A DNA stretch of 64,000 nucleotides from SFFI01 sp964398655 (GCA_964398655.1 CAYNNG010000004.1:18462-82461), one strand, 5' to 3'. Positions 50,663 through 59,266 are shown, numbered from the stretch's first letter. Numbers and translations are program-made. The notes: generated from the letters alone by a model not told the origin.

Positions 50663-51912
50663 TGCTATTTATTATGAGAGACCAAACGCGTAAAATTTCT
50701 CCCGCCCTAACTTTTATTATCTTGTTCGGGATAGTTAGCCTATTTTCTGACCTGACCCATGAGGGGGCATCCAGTATACGTGGGGCCTATCTGGCCCTGC
50801 TGGGGGCTTCTGCAGGTACTATTGGCTTTGTATCTGGCTTGGGCGAGATGGTCGGTTACTCCCTACGTTACGTCTTTGGCAGAATTACCGATAAGACCCA
50901 TCTCTACTGGCCCATGGTCATCTTGGGCTATGTTCTGGACATCCTTGCTGTGCCTGCCTTGGCCCTGGTTGGAGAGCATGGCTGGATCGCGGCTTCGATT
51001 TTGCTGATTATCCAGCGCACTGGCAAGGCGATTAAAAAACCCGCCAAGGATACGGTAATGTCTTTTGCCGCTACCCAGGAGGGCGTAGGGAAGAGCTTTG
51101 GCCTCCAGGAGCTCTTAGACCAAATCGGCGCCTTTCTTGGTCCCGTCTTGCTCTACTTGGTCCTGCTCGGCAAAACTGAAGGTTCAGACTTTGAACGTTA
51201 TGCCTATTGCTTTGCCATCCTCGCCATTCCCGGAGCCATTACGCTGCTCCTCCTGATCTTGACCAAGCGCAAATTCCCCCATCCTGAGAACTTTGAGCCG
51301 GACCCCAAGGAATATGTGCCCTTCAAGCTCAAGAAGGAATTTGTCTTTTACATTGCGGGGATTAGCCTCTTTGCCTTCGGCTTTTTGGACTATTCTCTGA
51401 TCATCATGCATGTTTCCCGCAACTTCAGCGACATGGCTGCCGGGCTAGCGGAGACAGGTGCCATGATCAGCACGGGTAATCTTCCTTTGCTCTATGCAGG
51501 CGCCATGCTGGTGGATGCCATAGCCGCGATGATCTTTGGCCTGATTTATGACCGTCATGGTGTGAAAGCTCTGGTCTTATCAACCCTGCTTTCAAGCCCC
51601 TTTGTAATCTGCGTTTTTGCGGCGAAATCCGTTCCGGTCTTGCTCCTGGGCATCGGCCTCTGGGGTATCGGCATGGGAGCCCAAGAATCTATCCTCAAAG
51701 CTGCGGTCTCCACCCTTGTACCCAAACATAGCAGAGCTACCGGCTATGGCATTTTTGAATTTTCCTTCGGAATCTTCTGGTTTTTGGGCAGCTGGCTCCT
51801 AGGTTCTCTGTACGATGTAAACCTCAACCTGATGATCATAATTTCTTTGCTTGCCCAAGGCCTAGCCATCCCTTGTTATCTCTTGGCGGGCCGGGCCAAA
51901 GGGGAGAGATAG
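50650..51912 (+). CDS. MFS transporter
   Basis: A 420-residue major facilitator superfamily permease with twelve predicted helices. The loop 2-3 motif GRITDKTHLYWP and the tandem GxxxG-rich helices are typical. It resembles predicted MFS permeases of unknown substrate rather than a named efflux family. The start is uncertain: GTG 50650 is the only candidate within reach of GAGGAGG (14 bases), while ATG 50674 has no ribosome-binding site of its own. A strong hairpin covers the first. Nothing links it to a pathway. Confidence 0.82.
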   Translation: MRAHLLFIMRDQTRKISPALTFIILFGIVSLFSDLTHEGASSIRGAYLALLGASAGTIGFVSGLGEMVGYSLRYVFGRITDKTHLYWPMVILGYVLDILAVPALALVGEHGWIAASILLIIQRTGKAIKKPAKDTVMSFAATQEGVGKSFGLQELLDQIGAFLGPVLLYLVLLGKTEGSDFERYAYCFAILAIPGAITLLLLILTKRKFPHPENFEPDPKEYVPFKLKKEFVFYIAGISLFAFGFLDYSLIIMHVSRNFSDMAAGLAETGAMISTGNLPLLYAGAMLVDAIAAMIFGLIYDRHGVKALVLSTLLSSPFVICVFAAKSVPVLLLGIGLWGIGMGAQESILKAAVSTLVPKHSRATGYGIFEFSFGIFWFLGSWLLGSLYDVNLNLMIIISLLAQGLAIPCYLLAGRAKGER

Positions 51913-51937
51913 CCTTTTATTTTTATCCCTCGCACCA

Positions 51938-51943
51938 TATAAT
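51938..51943 (+). promoter_or_regulatory. Likely -10 element for the cdaA-glmM operon
   Basis: TATAAT at 51938-51943 lies 33 bases before the cdaA start, with only a poor -35 (TTTTAT around 51915). Confidence 0.4.
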
Positions 51944-51975
51944 AGACAAATAGATAAGCTGAGGAGGAAAGGTAA

Positions 51976-53283
51976 ATGTGGGAACAAATACAAAACTTCT
52001 TCCAAGCCATCTGGCAGCAGCTTATTGAGGCCTTACTTTATCTCGGAACCCCCTATGACTTTGCCTTTGCGGTCCTAGACATTACCGTCCTCTCCTTTAT
52101 TTTCTACCAGCTGCTCAAGCTGGTACGGGACTCTAGAGCTTGGCAGCTGCTAAAGGGACTTCTGTTTATTTTCTTTATCGGCTTTGTGTCTAACCTCGTG
52201 GGTCTCACGGCCCTAGGTTTTCTCCTATCCCGGACCATATCCCTGTTTGCCATTGCCTTTGTGGTACTCTTTCAGCCTGAACTGCGGAGGGCCTTGGAAA
52301 CTGTTGGCCGGGCTGGCTTTAAGGTTATGGCTTCCGATGACGTTTCCAGTGGAGCCTTTGACCATAAAATTATTGAATCTATCGTGCAGGCCTGCGGGGA
52401 AATGGCAGCCAAGCGGACAGGAGCCTTGATTGTGATTGAGCGCTCCACGCCTTTAGGCGACCTGGAAGACCAGGAGAATGCGGTCGAGGTAGGGGCTACA
52501 ATCTCCGCGACCATGCTTAAGCAGATCTTTTATGTGGGTTCCCCCCTCCATGATGGGGCGGTGCTTATCCGCCACGGGCAAATCGCTGCTGCGCGGATTC
52601 ATGTACCTTTGACCGATGCCTATCACCTGAGGAAAGACCTGGGCACCAGGCACCGGGCCGCCCTGGGAGCCTCCGAAATCGGGGATACCATTGCCGTAGT
52701 GGTCTCGGAGGAAAGAGGTACGATCTCTATCGCAATTGAAGGTCGGCTCTACACCCTGGATAACGAAGATGCCCTACGGACCCAGCTGCACCGCCTTCTC
52801 TTGCCCGCCACCGAAGAACGCAAGCGCAGGATCAAGCTGCCTCTGGCGCGCAAGCCTGCTAAGACCAGCCTGGCGGGTCCCAGCCGCAAAATGAAGGCCT
52901 ACCTGCTCTTAGTTTCTATTCTGGCCTCTGCCATTTTCTGGTTCTATGTCCAAATTACCCTTAACCCGGTAATTGAACAGCCCTATAATCTACAGCTGCT
53001 TTACACCAACCAGGAGGAACTGGCGGAAAAAGGCCTAGCTGCCCAATACAAGATAGAAAGCATCAGGGTTAACCTTAAGGGCCGGCAGTCTATTCTGCAG
53101 GGTCTATCCAACCGTGATGTTACGGCCTATGTTGACCTTTCAGCCATTAACCAGCCTGGCCTGCAATCCCTGCCTGTTCAAGTTGAAACCCGTACGGGCA
53201 GCTACACGCAAATTTATGCTTTGACGCCAGAGACGGTGACAATTAGCGTGCGACCCCTAGATTTAGATAAGGAAGGTAATTAG
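51976..53283 (+). CDS. cdaA: Diadenylate cyclase CdaA fused to a YbbR (CdaR-like) domain
   Basis: A 435-residue single chain. Residues 1-100 hold the three CdaA membrane helices, and 105-265 the DAC domain with catalytic D193-G-A and R225-H-R227. The enzyme joins two ATP molecules into c-di-AMP. Unlike ordinary CdaA (about 270 residues), the chain continues with a new membrane helix (from Met306, YLLLVSILASAIFWFYVQI) and one extracellular YbbR domain (about 335-430). YbbR repeats form CdaR, the CdaA regulator, which is normally a separate neighbouring gene. glmM follows after 5 bases, preserving the cdaA-cdaR-glmM order. ATG 51976 has GAGGAGGAAAGG upstream. Confidence 0.92.
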   Translation: MWEQIQNFFQAIWQQLIEALLYLGTPYDFAFAVLDITVLSFIFYQLLKLVRDSRAWQLLKGLLFIFFIGFVSNLVGLTALGFLLSRTISLFAIAFVVLFQPELRRALETVGRAGFKVMASDDVSSGAFDHKIIESIVQACGEMAAKRTGALIVIERSTPLGDLEDQENAVEVGATISATMLKQIFYVGSPLHDGAVLIRHGQIAAARIHVPLTDAYHLRKDLGTRHRAALGASEIGDTIAVVVSEERGTISIAIEGRLYTLDNEDALRTQLHRLLLPATEERKRRIKLPLARKPAKTSLAGPSRKMKAYLLLVSILASAIFWFYVQITLNPVIEQPYNLQLLYTNQEELAEKGLAAQYKIESIRVNLKGRQSILQGLSNRDVTAYVDLSAINQPGLQSLPVQVETRTGSYTQIYALTPETVTISVRPLDLDKEGN

Positions 53284-53288
53284 CTTTC

Positions 53289-54644
53289 ATGTCTGAAAGA
53301 TTGTTTGGCACTGATGGAGTGCGAGGCATTGCTAACCAAGATCTCACCCCTGACCTGTGCTCCAGACTGGCTTTTGCCGCCGCTCATACCCTTTTTGCCC
53401 AAAAGCCTGAACAGCAAAAAGTTTTGATCGGCCACGATACTAGAATATCCGCAGATATGCTAGAAGCCTCTTTGGTAGCTGGCTTTACTTCCGCGGGCGT
53501 AGATGTTTATCTGGTGGGAGTGGTTCCCACTCCGGGTATCGCCTGGCTTACCACGGCTTATGAATGTGAAATGGGCATGGTAATTTCGGCCTCCCACAAC
53601 TCTTTTGAGCATAATGGCATCAAGATTTTTAACCATGAGGGTTATAAGCTGCCGGACGCGGTGGAAGATGAGATCTCTGCCCATTTAGATCTCTACCATA
53701 CCTATAAACCCAAGCCTCTGGGAGGCAGTCTGGGCCGGGTCTTTCGCCTCTCTCAGGCCGCGGACAAGTATCGCCGCCACCTGCAAGAGCAATTTGACCT
53801 GGATCTCCACGGTTTGAACATTGGTCTAGACACTGCAAACGGCGCGGCCTACGAGCTGGCCCCCCACATCTTTGCCGATCTGGGAGCTGAGTTGACCATT
53901 CTGGCTAACCAGCCTGATGGTTTGAACATCAATGCCCATTGCGGTTCTACGCATGTAGAGGACTTGGCACGCGCGGTCTTAGACCGGGGCCTGGACTTAG
54001 GTCTGGCCTTTGATGGGGACGCAGACCGCCTAATCGCCGTAGACGACCAGGGACAAGTCCTAGATGGCGATATCATGCTGTCGATTTTCGCCAAAGACCT
54101 CTTGGACCGGGGCAAACTCGCCGGCGATGCCCTGGTAGTTACTGTTATGTCTAATCTTGGTGTTACCAAGATGGCTGAGCGCGAAGGCATGAAACTGGTG
54201 AAAACTCAAGTCGGTGACCGCTATGTCCTCGAAGAAATGTTGAAGAATGGCTACATTTTGGGCGGAGAGCAATCTGGTCACATGATCTTCTTGGAAAATT
54301 CCACTACTGGCGATGGTATCTTATCTGCGCTCAAACTCTTACAGGTGCGCCAGAGCACGGGCCGTCCCCTTTCTGACTTGCGCCAGATTGTGGAGATTTT
54401 TCCCCAAGTGCTCCTCAATGTGGAGGTGGATAACTCCCTCAAAGCCAAAGTAATGGCGGATCCCGACGTGCAGAAGGCCTGCGGACGAGTAGAGAAGAGC
54501 CTGGGTCAAGAAGGCCGGCTCCTGCTCCGCCCCTCCGGCACGGAGCCCAAGATTCGTATCATGCTGGAGGGCAGGGAGGAAGACCAAATCCGAGAACTCG
54601 CCGAAAGTATTGCCCGCCTGATCACGGCGCGTTTTTCCTATTAG
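53289..54644 (+). CDS. glmM: Phosphoglucosamine mutase
   Basis: A 451-residue alpha-D-phosphohexomutase that converts GlcN-6-P to GlcN-1-P for UDP-GlcNAc. It starts MSERLFGTDGVRGIAN. The active serine is Ser102 in SASHN, the metal loop is DGDADR, and the sugar-binding loop is GEQSGH, with the C-terminal RPSGTEPKIR phosphate loop. In other Firmicutes GlmM binds and inhibits CdaA, and its place right after the cdaA fusion supports that partnership. Confidence 0.97.
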   Translation: MSERLFGTDGVRGIANQDLTPDLCSRLAFAAAHTLFAQKPEQQKVLIGHDTRISADMLEASLVAGFTSAGVDVYLVGVVPTPGIAWLTTAYECEMGMVISASHNSFEHNGIKIFNHEGYKLPDAVEDEISAHLDLYHTYKPKPLGGSLGRVFRLSQAADKYRRHLQEQFDLDLHGLNIGLDTANGAAYELAPHIFADLGAELTILANQPDGLNINAHCGSTHVEDLARAVLDRGLDLGLAFDGDADRLIAVDDQGQVLDGDIMLSIFAKDLLDRGKLAGDALVVTVMSNLGVTKMAEREGMKLVKTQVGDRYVLEEMLKNGYILGGEQSGHMIFLENSTTGDGILSALKLLQVRQSTGRPLSDLRQIVEIFPQVLLNVEVDNSLKAKVMADPDVQKACGRVEKSLGQEGRLLLRPSGTEPKIRIMLEGREEDQIRELAESIARLITARFSY

Positions 54645-54661
54645 GGCCAGGGTGAAAATCA

Positions 54662-55936
54662 TTGACACAACGCAAGGCATTTAGAATCTTATCCATTTTA
54701 GTAGTGGCCAGTCTCTTGATCCTGGCCTTAAATTTAATTTTGTCCAAGCTAAAGCCAGAGCTGTACCTGGAAGCGCGAAGAGAATCCCCGCTAGACTTGG
54801 CCATGGCTCAATATGCCCTCATGGATGACCTCAGTCTCCAGGATGAGAATGTGCCCAATCTCAGCCAGAAAAATGACCGGGGAATCTTTGTGTGGCCAGC
54901 CTCTTCCGTACTCCCAGAATACCGCAAGGCAGATCTCAGCCTCTATCGCGGCAGAGCAAAGAATGAACATGCCTTAGAAGGTATCACAGTCTTCATTGAC
55001 GCAGGGGAGGTGGTTGCCCCGCAAGTTCTTGCTCCTTCCTCAGGGGACAACCCTCAGGAGGAGCAGAAGCCGGCAGGCAACGTTGCTCCTACTGATCCTT
55101 ATACGGGCCTGCCCGTGTCTCCCTACGCCGCGCAAAGAGCCTCCGAAGATGACGAGGAAGAGGAAGAGGCGACAGTAGCTCCAGACGTCATTATCGCTCA
55201 AGACCAAATTCTGAATAAGCTGGCCGAACTGCTTAAAAACCAGCTGGAAGCCCTGGGGGCCAAGGTTGTGCTAACCCGAGACCAGACCGACTCTCCCGCG
55301 GAAATTTCTCAAGCGGCTTTTATGGGCAATAATCTGGCCATGCGGTTTGTGGACGAGCTGCGGGAGCAGAAATTTAAGTCCCCAGCGATCGAAGAGCTCA
55401 TACCTTATTTGCAAACTGCGGTATCGGCTCCAGATTCTCCGGAAGCCCGCCGGGTCTTTACCCAAACTGGGGTAGGACCGGAACTCCGCCTGCTACTGGA
55501 CATGGAGAAGCAATACAAGGATGTTTGCTTTATCTCCCTGCGCCTAGGCGATGATCCCGCCGCCAAGGGCAGCCGGGTGGTGTATTACGGCAGCAGCAGC
55601 GCCGAGCGCAATGGCACCACCGAGCTCTTGGAAGACCGTAACCAGGATATGCCGGCTTATGTGGCCTATGACTCCTCCGCCCGGAGGCGGCTGGCCGAAC
55701 AGATGGACCGCAATATCCGCCAGTACCTGCCGGAACTTAACTATCAAGGTAAACAAGCCGGAGTCGGAGAGGGTCAGGTCTTGTCTGCCCGCTATAACAA
55801 TCTCACTTCAGTCGAGATCATTGTGGGTGAGCGGAAGAATGAGGAAAATATGGCAACCATCGCAAAAGAAAAGACCCTCGTCACCCTAGCTGAAGCTCTG
55901 GCCCATTCTACCTACCAATTTTTCTGCTCCGAATAG
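54662..55936 (+). CDS. Amidase_3-like membrane protein lacking zinc ligands (probable pseudo-amidase)
   Basis: A 424-residue protein with an N-terminal membrane helix (ILSILVVASLLILALNLIL) and an extracellular domain that aligns by pattern with N-acetylmuramoyl-L-alanine amidase (Amidase_3). The strand-helix unit ILNKLAELLKNQLEALGAKV followed by VLTRDQTD is intact. The usual zinc histidines are missing: DPGHGG has become DAGE (Glu116), and SIHAN has become SLRLGD (Arg294 at the His position). An acidic insert with a run of Asp and Glu (about 155-180) splits the domain. It starts at TTG 54662, 17 bases after glmM, so it likely belongs to the cdaA-glmM operon. It is probably a catalytically dead binding or regulatory domain. 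Confidence 0.75.
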   Translation: MTQRKAFRILSILVVASLLILALNLILSKLKPELYLEARRESPLDLAMAQYALMDDLSLQDENVPNLSQKNDRGIFVWPASSVLPEYRKADLSLYRGRAKNEHALEGITVFIDAGEVVAPQVLAPSSGDNPQEEQKPAGNVAPTDPYTGLPVSPYAAQRASEDDEEEEEATVAPDVIIAQDQILNKLAELLKNQLEALGAKVVLTRDQTDSPAEISQAAFMGNNLAMRFVDELREQKFKSPAIEELIPYLQTAVSAPDSPEARRVFTQTGVGPELRLLLDMEKQYKDVCFISLRLGDDPAAKGSRVVYYGSSSAERNGTTELLEDRNQDMPAYVAYDSSARRRLAEQMDRNIRQYLPELNYQGKQAGVGEGQVLSARYNNLTSVEIIVGERKNEENMATIAKEKTLVTLAEALAHSTYQFFCSE

Positions 55937-55945
55937 GTGAGAGAC

Positions 55946-56707
55946 GTGAAACAAACTAAAAGCAGACCAGATATGCTTTTGCTAATCTTATTAGTACTGG
56001 CGATTGCGCTTGTCTTAGCGGTGGTCTTGATCTTAATTTTCCGCCCCGTGAGACCGGGTGTGGGTCCCGGCCCGGCTCATAAGCTTAATCTCCAAGGTCA
56101 GGTTTGGGTTTCCTACGGAGACTCCATCACCGATGGAGGATTCTGGCAGGACGCAGTCGCGGAAAAATTTGGTTTAGACCACCGGGACCAGGGCATTGGC
56201 GGTACTACCCTGGCAGGATTTGGCCCTCTGGCCTTTTGGCAGGAAGGGCGTTTGACCGAGATCATTGCTGCCCAGCCGGCTCTCATTACGATCATGGGCG
56301 GCACCAATGACTTTTATTCCGACTTTTATATCGGTACCGCAGAGCAATTAGACCTGCCTCTGGAAGAAAAAACTATGGACAATTTCCTGGGCGCCTACTC
56401 CTACATTGTGGAACGCCTGCAGGCAGCCCTGCCTCAGACGGTGATTGTTCTTATGACCACCCCCTTGAACACGACTTACTTTAGCGACCAGCCCTTAGAT
56501 GGACGCGGCAATAGTATTATGGACTTTGCGGATGCCACTGCCCAGGTAGCCGATCATTATGGTTTGCCCCTCGTGGACATGCGCGGCCTCTACCAGACAG
56601 CCGCGGAATTCGAGCCGGATTTTTGGGACGGCATTCACCCCAACCTAGAAGGCTCGGCCAAAATCTCCCAAGCCGTAATTGACTGTCTGACAGATATAGC
56701 AAAATAA
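55946..56707 (+). CDS. Membrane-anchored SGNH/GDSL hydrolase
   Basis: A 253-residue serine esterase-like protein. One N-terminal membrane helix (LLLILLVLAIALVLAVVLIL) anchors an extracellular SGNH domain. The four blocks are visible: YGDSITDG (nucleophile Ser), the Gly of QGIGGTTLAG, GGTNDFYSDF, and the Asp/His pair in WDGIHPN. Such enzymes deacetylate peptidoglycan, polysaccharides or lipids. I choose GTG 55946 because AGGTGA lies five bases upstream; an in-frame GTG at 55937 immediately follows the previous stop. Location after glmM and the pseudo-amidase points to a cell-wall role, inferred only. Confidence 0.82.
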   Translation: MKQTKSRPDMLLLILLVLAIALVLAVVLILIFRPVRPGVGPGPAHKLNLQGQVWVSYGDSITDGGFWQDAVAEKFGLDHRDQGIGGTTLAGFGPLAFWQEGRLTEIIAAQPALITIMGGTNDFYSDFYIGTAEQLDLPLEEKTMDNFLGAYSYIVERLQAALPQTVIVLMTTPLNTTYFSDQPLDGRGNSIMDFADATAQVADHYGLPLVDMRGLYQTAAEFEPDFWDGIHPNLEGSAKISQAVIDCLTDIAK

Positions 56708-56771
56708 GTGCCCGCAGGTTACAATCAACAAGGTGTTTTTTTTATTTTGAGAGACGATAGAGGTAGGACCA

Positions 56772-57704
56772 GTGAATAAAGCAAGCAAATACGCTAATGT
56801 CATTCCGACTAAAGATCAGTGGCAGCATTTTATCAAAAATGAGCCCCACCACTTGCTCATGGATATTATAGGATCCTTTTTCTATGCGGCAGGTATTATG
56901 ATCTTCGTTTACAACGCGGACTTTGCCCCCGGCGGGGTTACGGGTATTTCCCTCATCCTTAACCACTTTTTCCCCAGCCTCACAGTGGGTGTGCTCTCCA
57001 TCCTGATCAACATTCCCATCATCTTTATCGCCTTGCGCTTTTTGGGAGGTATGTACTTAATCCGTACCTTCCAAACGATTTTAATCAACGCCTTCTTTTT
57101 AGACGTTATATTGCCCATCTTTCCCACCTATCCCATTACAGGACCTGTCGATAACCTCTTTGCCGCCGTCTTTGGCGGAGTGATCTACGGCTTCGGTCTG
57201 GGGATTATTTACCAGACTGGCACCTGCACAGGAGGCTCTGACCTGGTGATCATGTCTATTCGCAAGGTCAAACCCCATTTTTCCGTAGGTGAAATTACGA
57301 TCCTCATTGACGGTCTAATTATCTTGGCTGGTGTTTTTGTGTATAAAAGCCTCAATGCCCTGATGTACGGCCTTCTTTTTACCGCATCCTATACGGTGGT
57401 CATTGATAAGTTCATGAGTGGGGCCATATCTGGCAAGGTAGCGCTCATTATTAGTGACCAAAGCCAGCTGATTTGGGAAGAAATCAAGCTAAATTTGGAG
57501 CGGGGCGGTACCTTCTTAAAAGCCGAAGGCGCCTTTTCGGGCGCGGACAAGAAAGTCCTACTGGTAGTCTGCAATAAAAAACAAGTTCCGATAATTCGTA
57601 AAATTGTCGGCTCCATTGATCCCAAGGCCTTAACGATTTTCCTAGACTATGCCGAAGCCAGAGGTGAGGGCTTTATTCCCCACTATGAGGACTTTACCAC
57701 CTAG
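56772..57704 (+). CDS. YitT-family membrane protein (DUF2179)
   Basis: A 310-residue protein. Five or six membrane helices occupy residues 30-225, with the family pattern GSFFYAAGIMIFVYNADFAPGG and GTCTGGSDL. A C-terminal cytoplasmic DUF2179 domain (about 235-305) has a ferredoxin-like pattern ending HYEDF. YitT proteins are widespread in Firmicutes with unproven transport roles. GTG 56772 has GAGGTAGG upstream. It is the last gene before the methylaspartate operon. Confidence 0.87.
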   Translation: MNKASKYANVIPTKDQWQHFIKNEPHHLLMDIIGSFFYAAGIMIFVYNADFAPGGVTGISLILNHFFPSLTVGVLSILINIPIIFIALRFLGGMYLIRTFQTILINAFFLDVILPIFPTYPITGPVDNLFAAVFGGVIYGFGLGIIYQTGTCTGGSDLVIMSIRKVKPHFSVGEITILIDGLIILAGVFVYKSLNALMYGLLFTASYTVVIDKFMSGAISGKVALIISDQSQLIWEEIKLNLERGGTFLKAEGAFSGADKKVLLVVCNKKQVPIIRKIVGSIDPKALTIFLDYAEARGEGFIPHYEDFTT

Positions 57705-57811
57705 GCTGGGTGAGCCCGGCCTGGACTTGGCAAGCAGCTAAGTTTTAGCCTGGTAGCTGCCTTGGGACCTAAATTAAGAAATAAGGCCTGGTGACGGGCT
57801 TGTAATTGCAA

Positions 57812-57838
57812 TGTAACAGATACTTTAGTATTGTTACA
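57812..57838 (+). promoter_or_regulatory. Near-perfect palindrome upstream of the methylaspartate operon
   Basis: TGTAACA-G-ATACT-TT-AGTAT-TGTTACA (57812-57838) is a 12-bp inverted repeat with one bulged G and a two-base centre. It ends 11 bases before the ribosome-binding site GAGGAGG of the first gene. A symmetric AT-rich site of this kind fits a dimeric repressor operator. As RNA it could form a hairpin. No known regulator consensus matches exactly. Confidence 0.65.
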
Positions 57839-57863
57839 AGAAGATAAGAGGAGGAATTCAACG

Positions 57864-58703
57864 ATGAGAATTTTCTCGGCCGATGACCTGATCGGCCCTA
57901 TTAAACGCATGTGCATTGAATGCAACCGCGTTTTACCTGATGACGTTCGCGTGAGACTTCAGGCCCTTAAGGAAGAGGAAGATTCCCCTGCTGCCCTTTC
58001 TGCCCTGGAGGATATTATCCACAACTACCAAATTGCTGAAGAGAGTCAAATGCCTATCTGCCAAGATACGGGTATGGCTCTTGTTTTTATTTGGGTGGGC
58101 GAAGAAGTCTTCCTGCAGGGAGACTTGGAAGCGGCGGTTAACGAAGGAGTGCGCCAAGGCTACACCGAAGGCTATTTGCGCAAGTCCATCGTATCTGACC
58201 CCCTGAGGCGTGTTAACACTGGGGACAATACCCCGGCTGCCATCTACCTTTTCCGGATGCCTGGCGACCAGGTTAAAGTCACGGTAGCTCCGAAGGGCTT
58301 TGGCTCTGAGAACATGGGTAGACTTAAAATGCTCCGTCCTGGTGATGGGGTAGAAGGCGTAAAAGACTTTGTAGTCGAAAGCGTTAAGTTGGCCGGACCC
58401 AATCCCTGCCCTCCCATTGTTGTGGGTGTAGGTATTGGCGGCAACTTTGATAAGGTTGCCTTGGCTGCCAAGCTGTCCCTCTTAAGAGAGACCGGGACAC
58501 ACAACCCAGACCCCTACTACGCTGACCTGGAACGCGAGCTCTATGACCTCGTATCTAAGACGGGTGTGGGCGCCCAGGGCTATGGCGGACGTTCGACCGC
58601 CTTGGCCGTGCATGTAGAAGCTCTGCCTACGCACATTGCAGGCTTACCTGTGGCTGTAAACATTAACTGCCATGCCACACGTCATATGACGGAGGTGCTC
58701 TAA
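57864..58703 (+). CDS. Fe-S hydro-lyase alpha subunit (class I fumarase type), probable mesaconase
   Basis: A 279-residue alpha subunit of a two-subunit [4Fe-4S] hydro-lyase of the fumarase/tartrate dehydratase family. The three cluster cysteines are Cys66 (ICQDTG), Cys182 (NPCPP) and Cys269 (NINCHATRH). ATG 57864 has GAGGAGGAATTC upstream; the open frame before it has no better start. It stands ahead of glutamate mutase and methylaspartase genes. In the methylaspartate pathway the product, mesaconate, is hydrated to (S)-citramalate by an enzyme of this type in Clostridium tetanomorphum. I therefore favour mesaconase over plain fumarase, though dual activity is possible. Confidence 0.87.
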   Translation: MRIFSADDLIGPIKRMCIECNRVLPDDVRVRLQALKEEEDSPAALSALEDIIHNYQIAEESQMPICQDTGMALVFIWVGEEVFLQGDLEAAVNEGVRQGYTEGYLRKSIVSDPLRRVNTGDNTPAAIYLFRMPGDQVKVTVAPKGFGSENMGRLKMLRPGDGVEGVKDFVVESVKLAGPNPCPPIVVGVGIGGNFDKVALAAKLSLLRETGTHNPDPYYADLERELYDLVSKTGVGAQGYGGRSTALAVHVEALPTHIAGLPVAVNINCHATRHMTEVL

Positions 58704-59266
58704 TGGAATATCACTTAACTGCTCCTCTGAGCCTAGAGGATAGTAAGAAATTACGCATGGGTGACCGGGTTTACTTATCTGGCACGATTTATACCGGCCG
58801 TGACGCGGCACACAAGCGTTTTGTGGAAGCCCTGGATAGGGGAGAAGACCTGCCTTTCCCTGTGGATGGTTCCGTTATGTTTTTTGTGGGACCTTCACCT
58901 GCAGCTCCAGGTCAAGTAATCGGTGCCTGCGGTCCCACTAGTTCTTACCGCATGGATGCTTTCTCCCCCCGCCTGCTGGCTTTAGGTCAAAGAGCCATGA
59001 TTGGTAAAGGTAAGCGCAGTCCTGAAGTTATTCAAGCGATGAAGGACCATGGCGCGGTTTACCTGGCTGCCGTAGGCGGCGCGGGTGCCCTGCTGGCTGG
59101 CTGCGTCAAGGAAGCAGAAGTTATCGCTTATGAAGACCTGGGCGCGGAAGCGGTTCGCAAACTGCGTGTAGAGGATATGCCCCTCTTAGTGGTGATTGAT
59201 AGCGAGGGCAACAACCTTTATGAAAGCGGACCGGCTGCCTGGCGGGCAGAACATGGGTATGCCTAA
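58703..59266 (+). CDS. Fe-S hydro-lyase beta subunit, probable mesaconase
   Basis: A 187-residue beta subunit that pairs with the preceding alpha subunit. Typical segments are GDRVYLSGTIYTGRDAAHKR, PCxxGPTSS-like GACGPTSSYRMD, and MIGKGKRS. Its start overlaps the alpha stop by one base (TAATG), showing translational coupling. The separate-subunit layout, with alpha of about 280 and beta of about 190 residues, is usual for anaerobes, whereas E. coli FumA is a single chain. Confidence 0.9.
   Translation: MEYHLTAPLSLEDSKKLRMGDRVYLSGTIYTGRDAAHKRFVEALDRGEDLPFPVDGSVMFFVGPSPAAPGQVIGACGPTSSYRMDAFSPRLLALGQRAMIGKGKRSPEVIQAMKDHGAVYLAAVGGAGALLAGCVKEAEVIAYEDLGAEAVRKLRVEDMPLLVVIDSEGNNLYESGPAAWRAEHGYA

Noticed and set aside
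57705..57863. A cobalamin riboswitch before the B12-dependent mutase operon
   Set aside because: The interval is short and I see no B12-box (GCCACTG-like) sequence or multi-stem layout. A simple palindrome is present instead.
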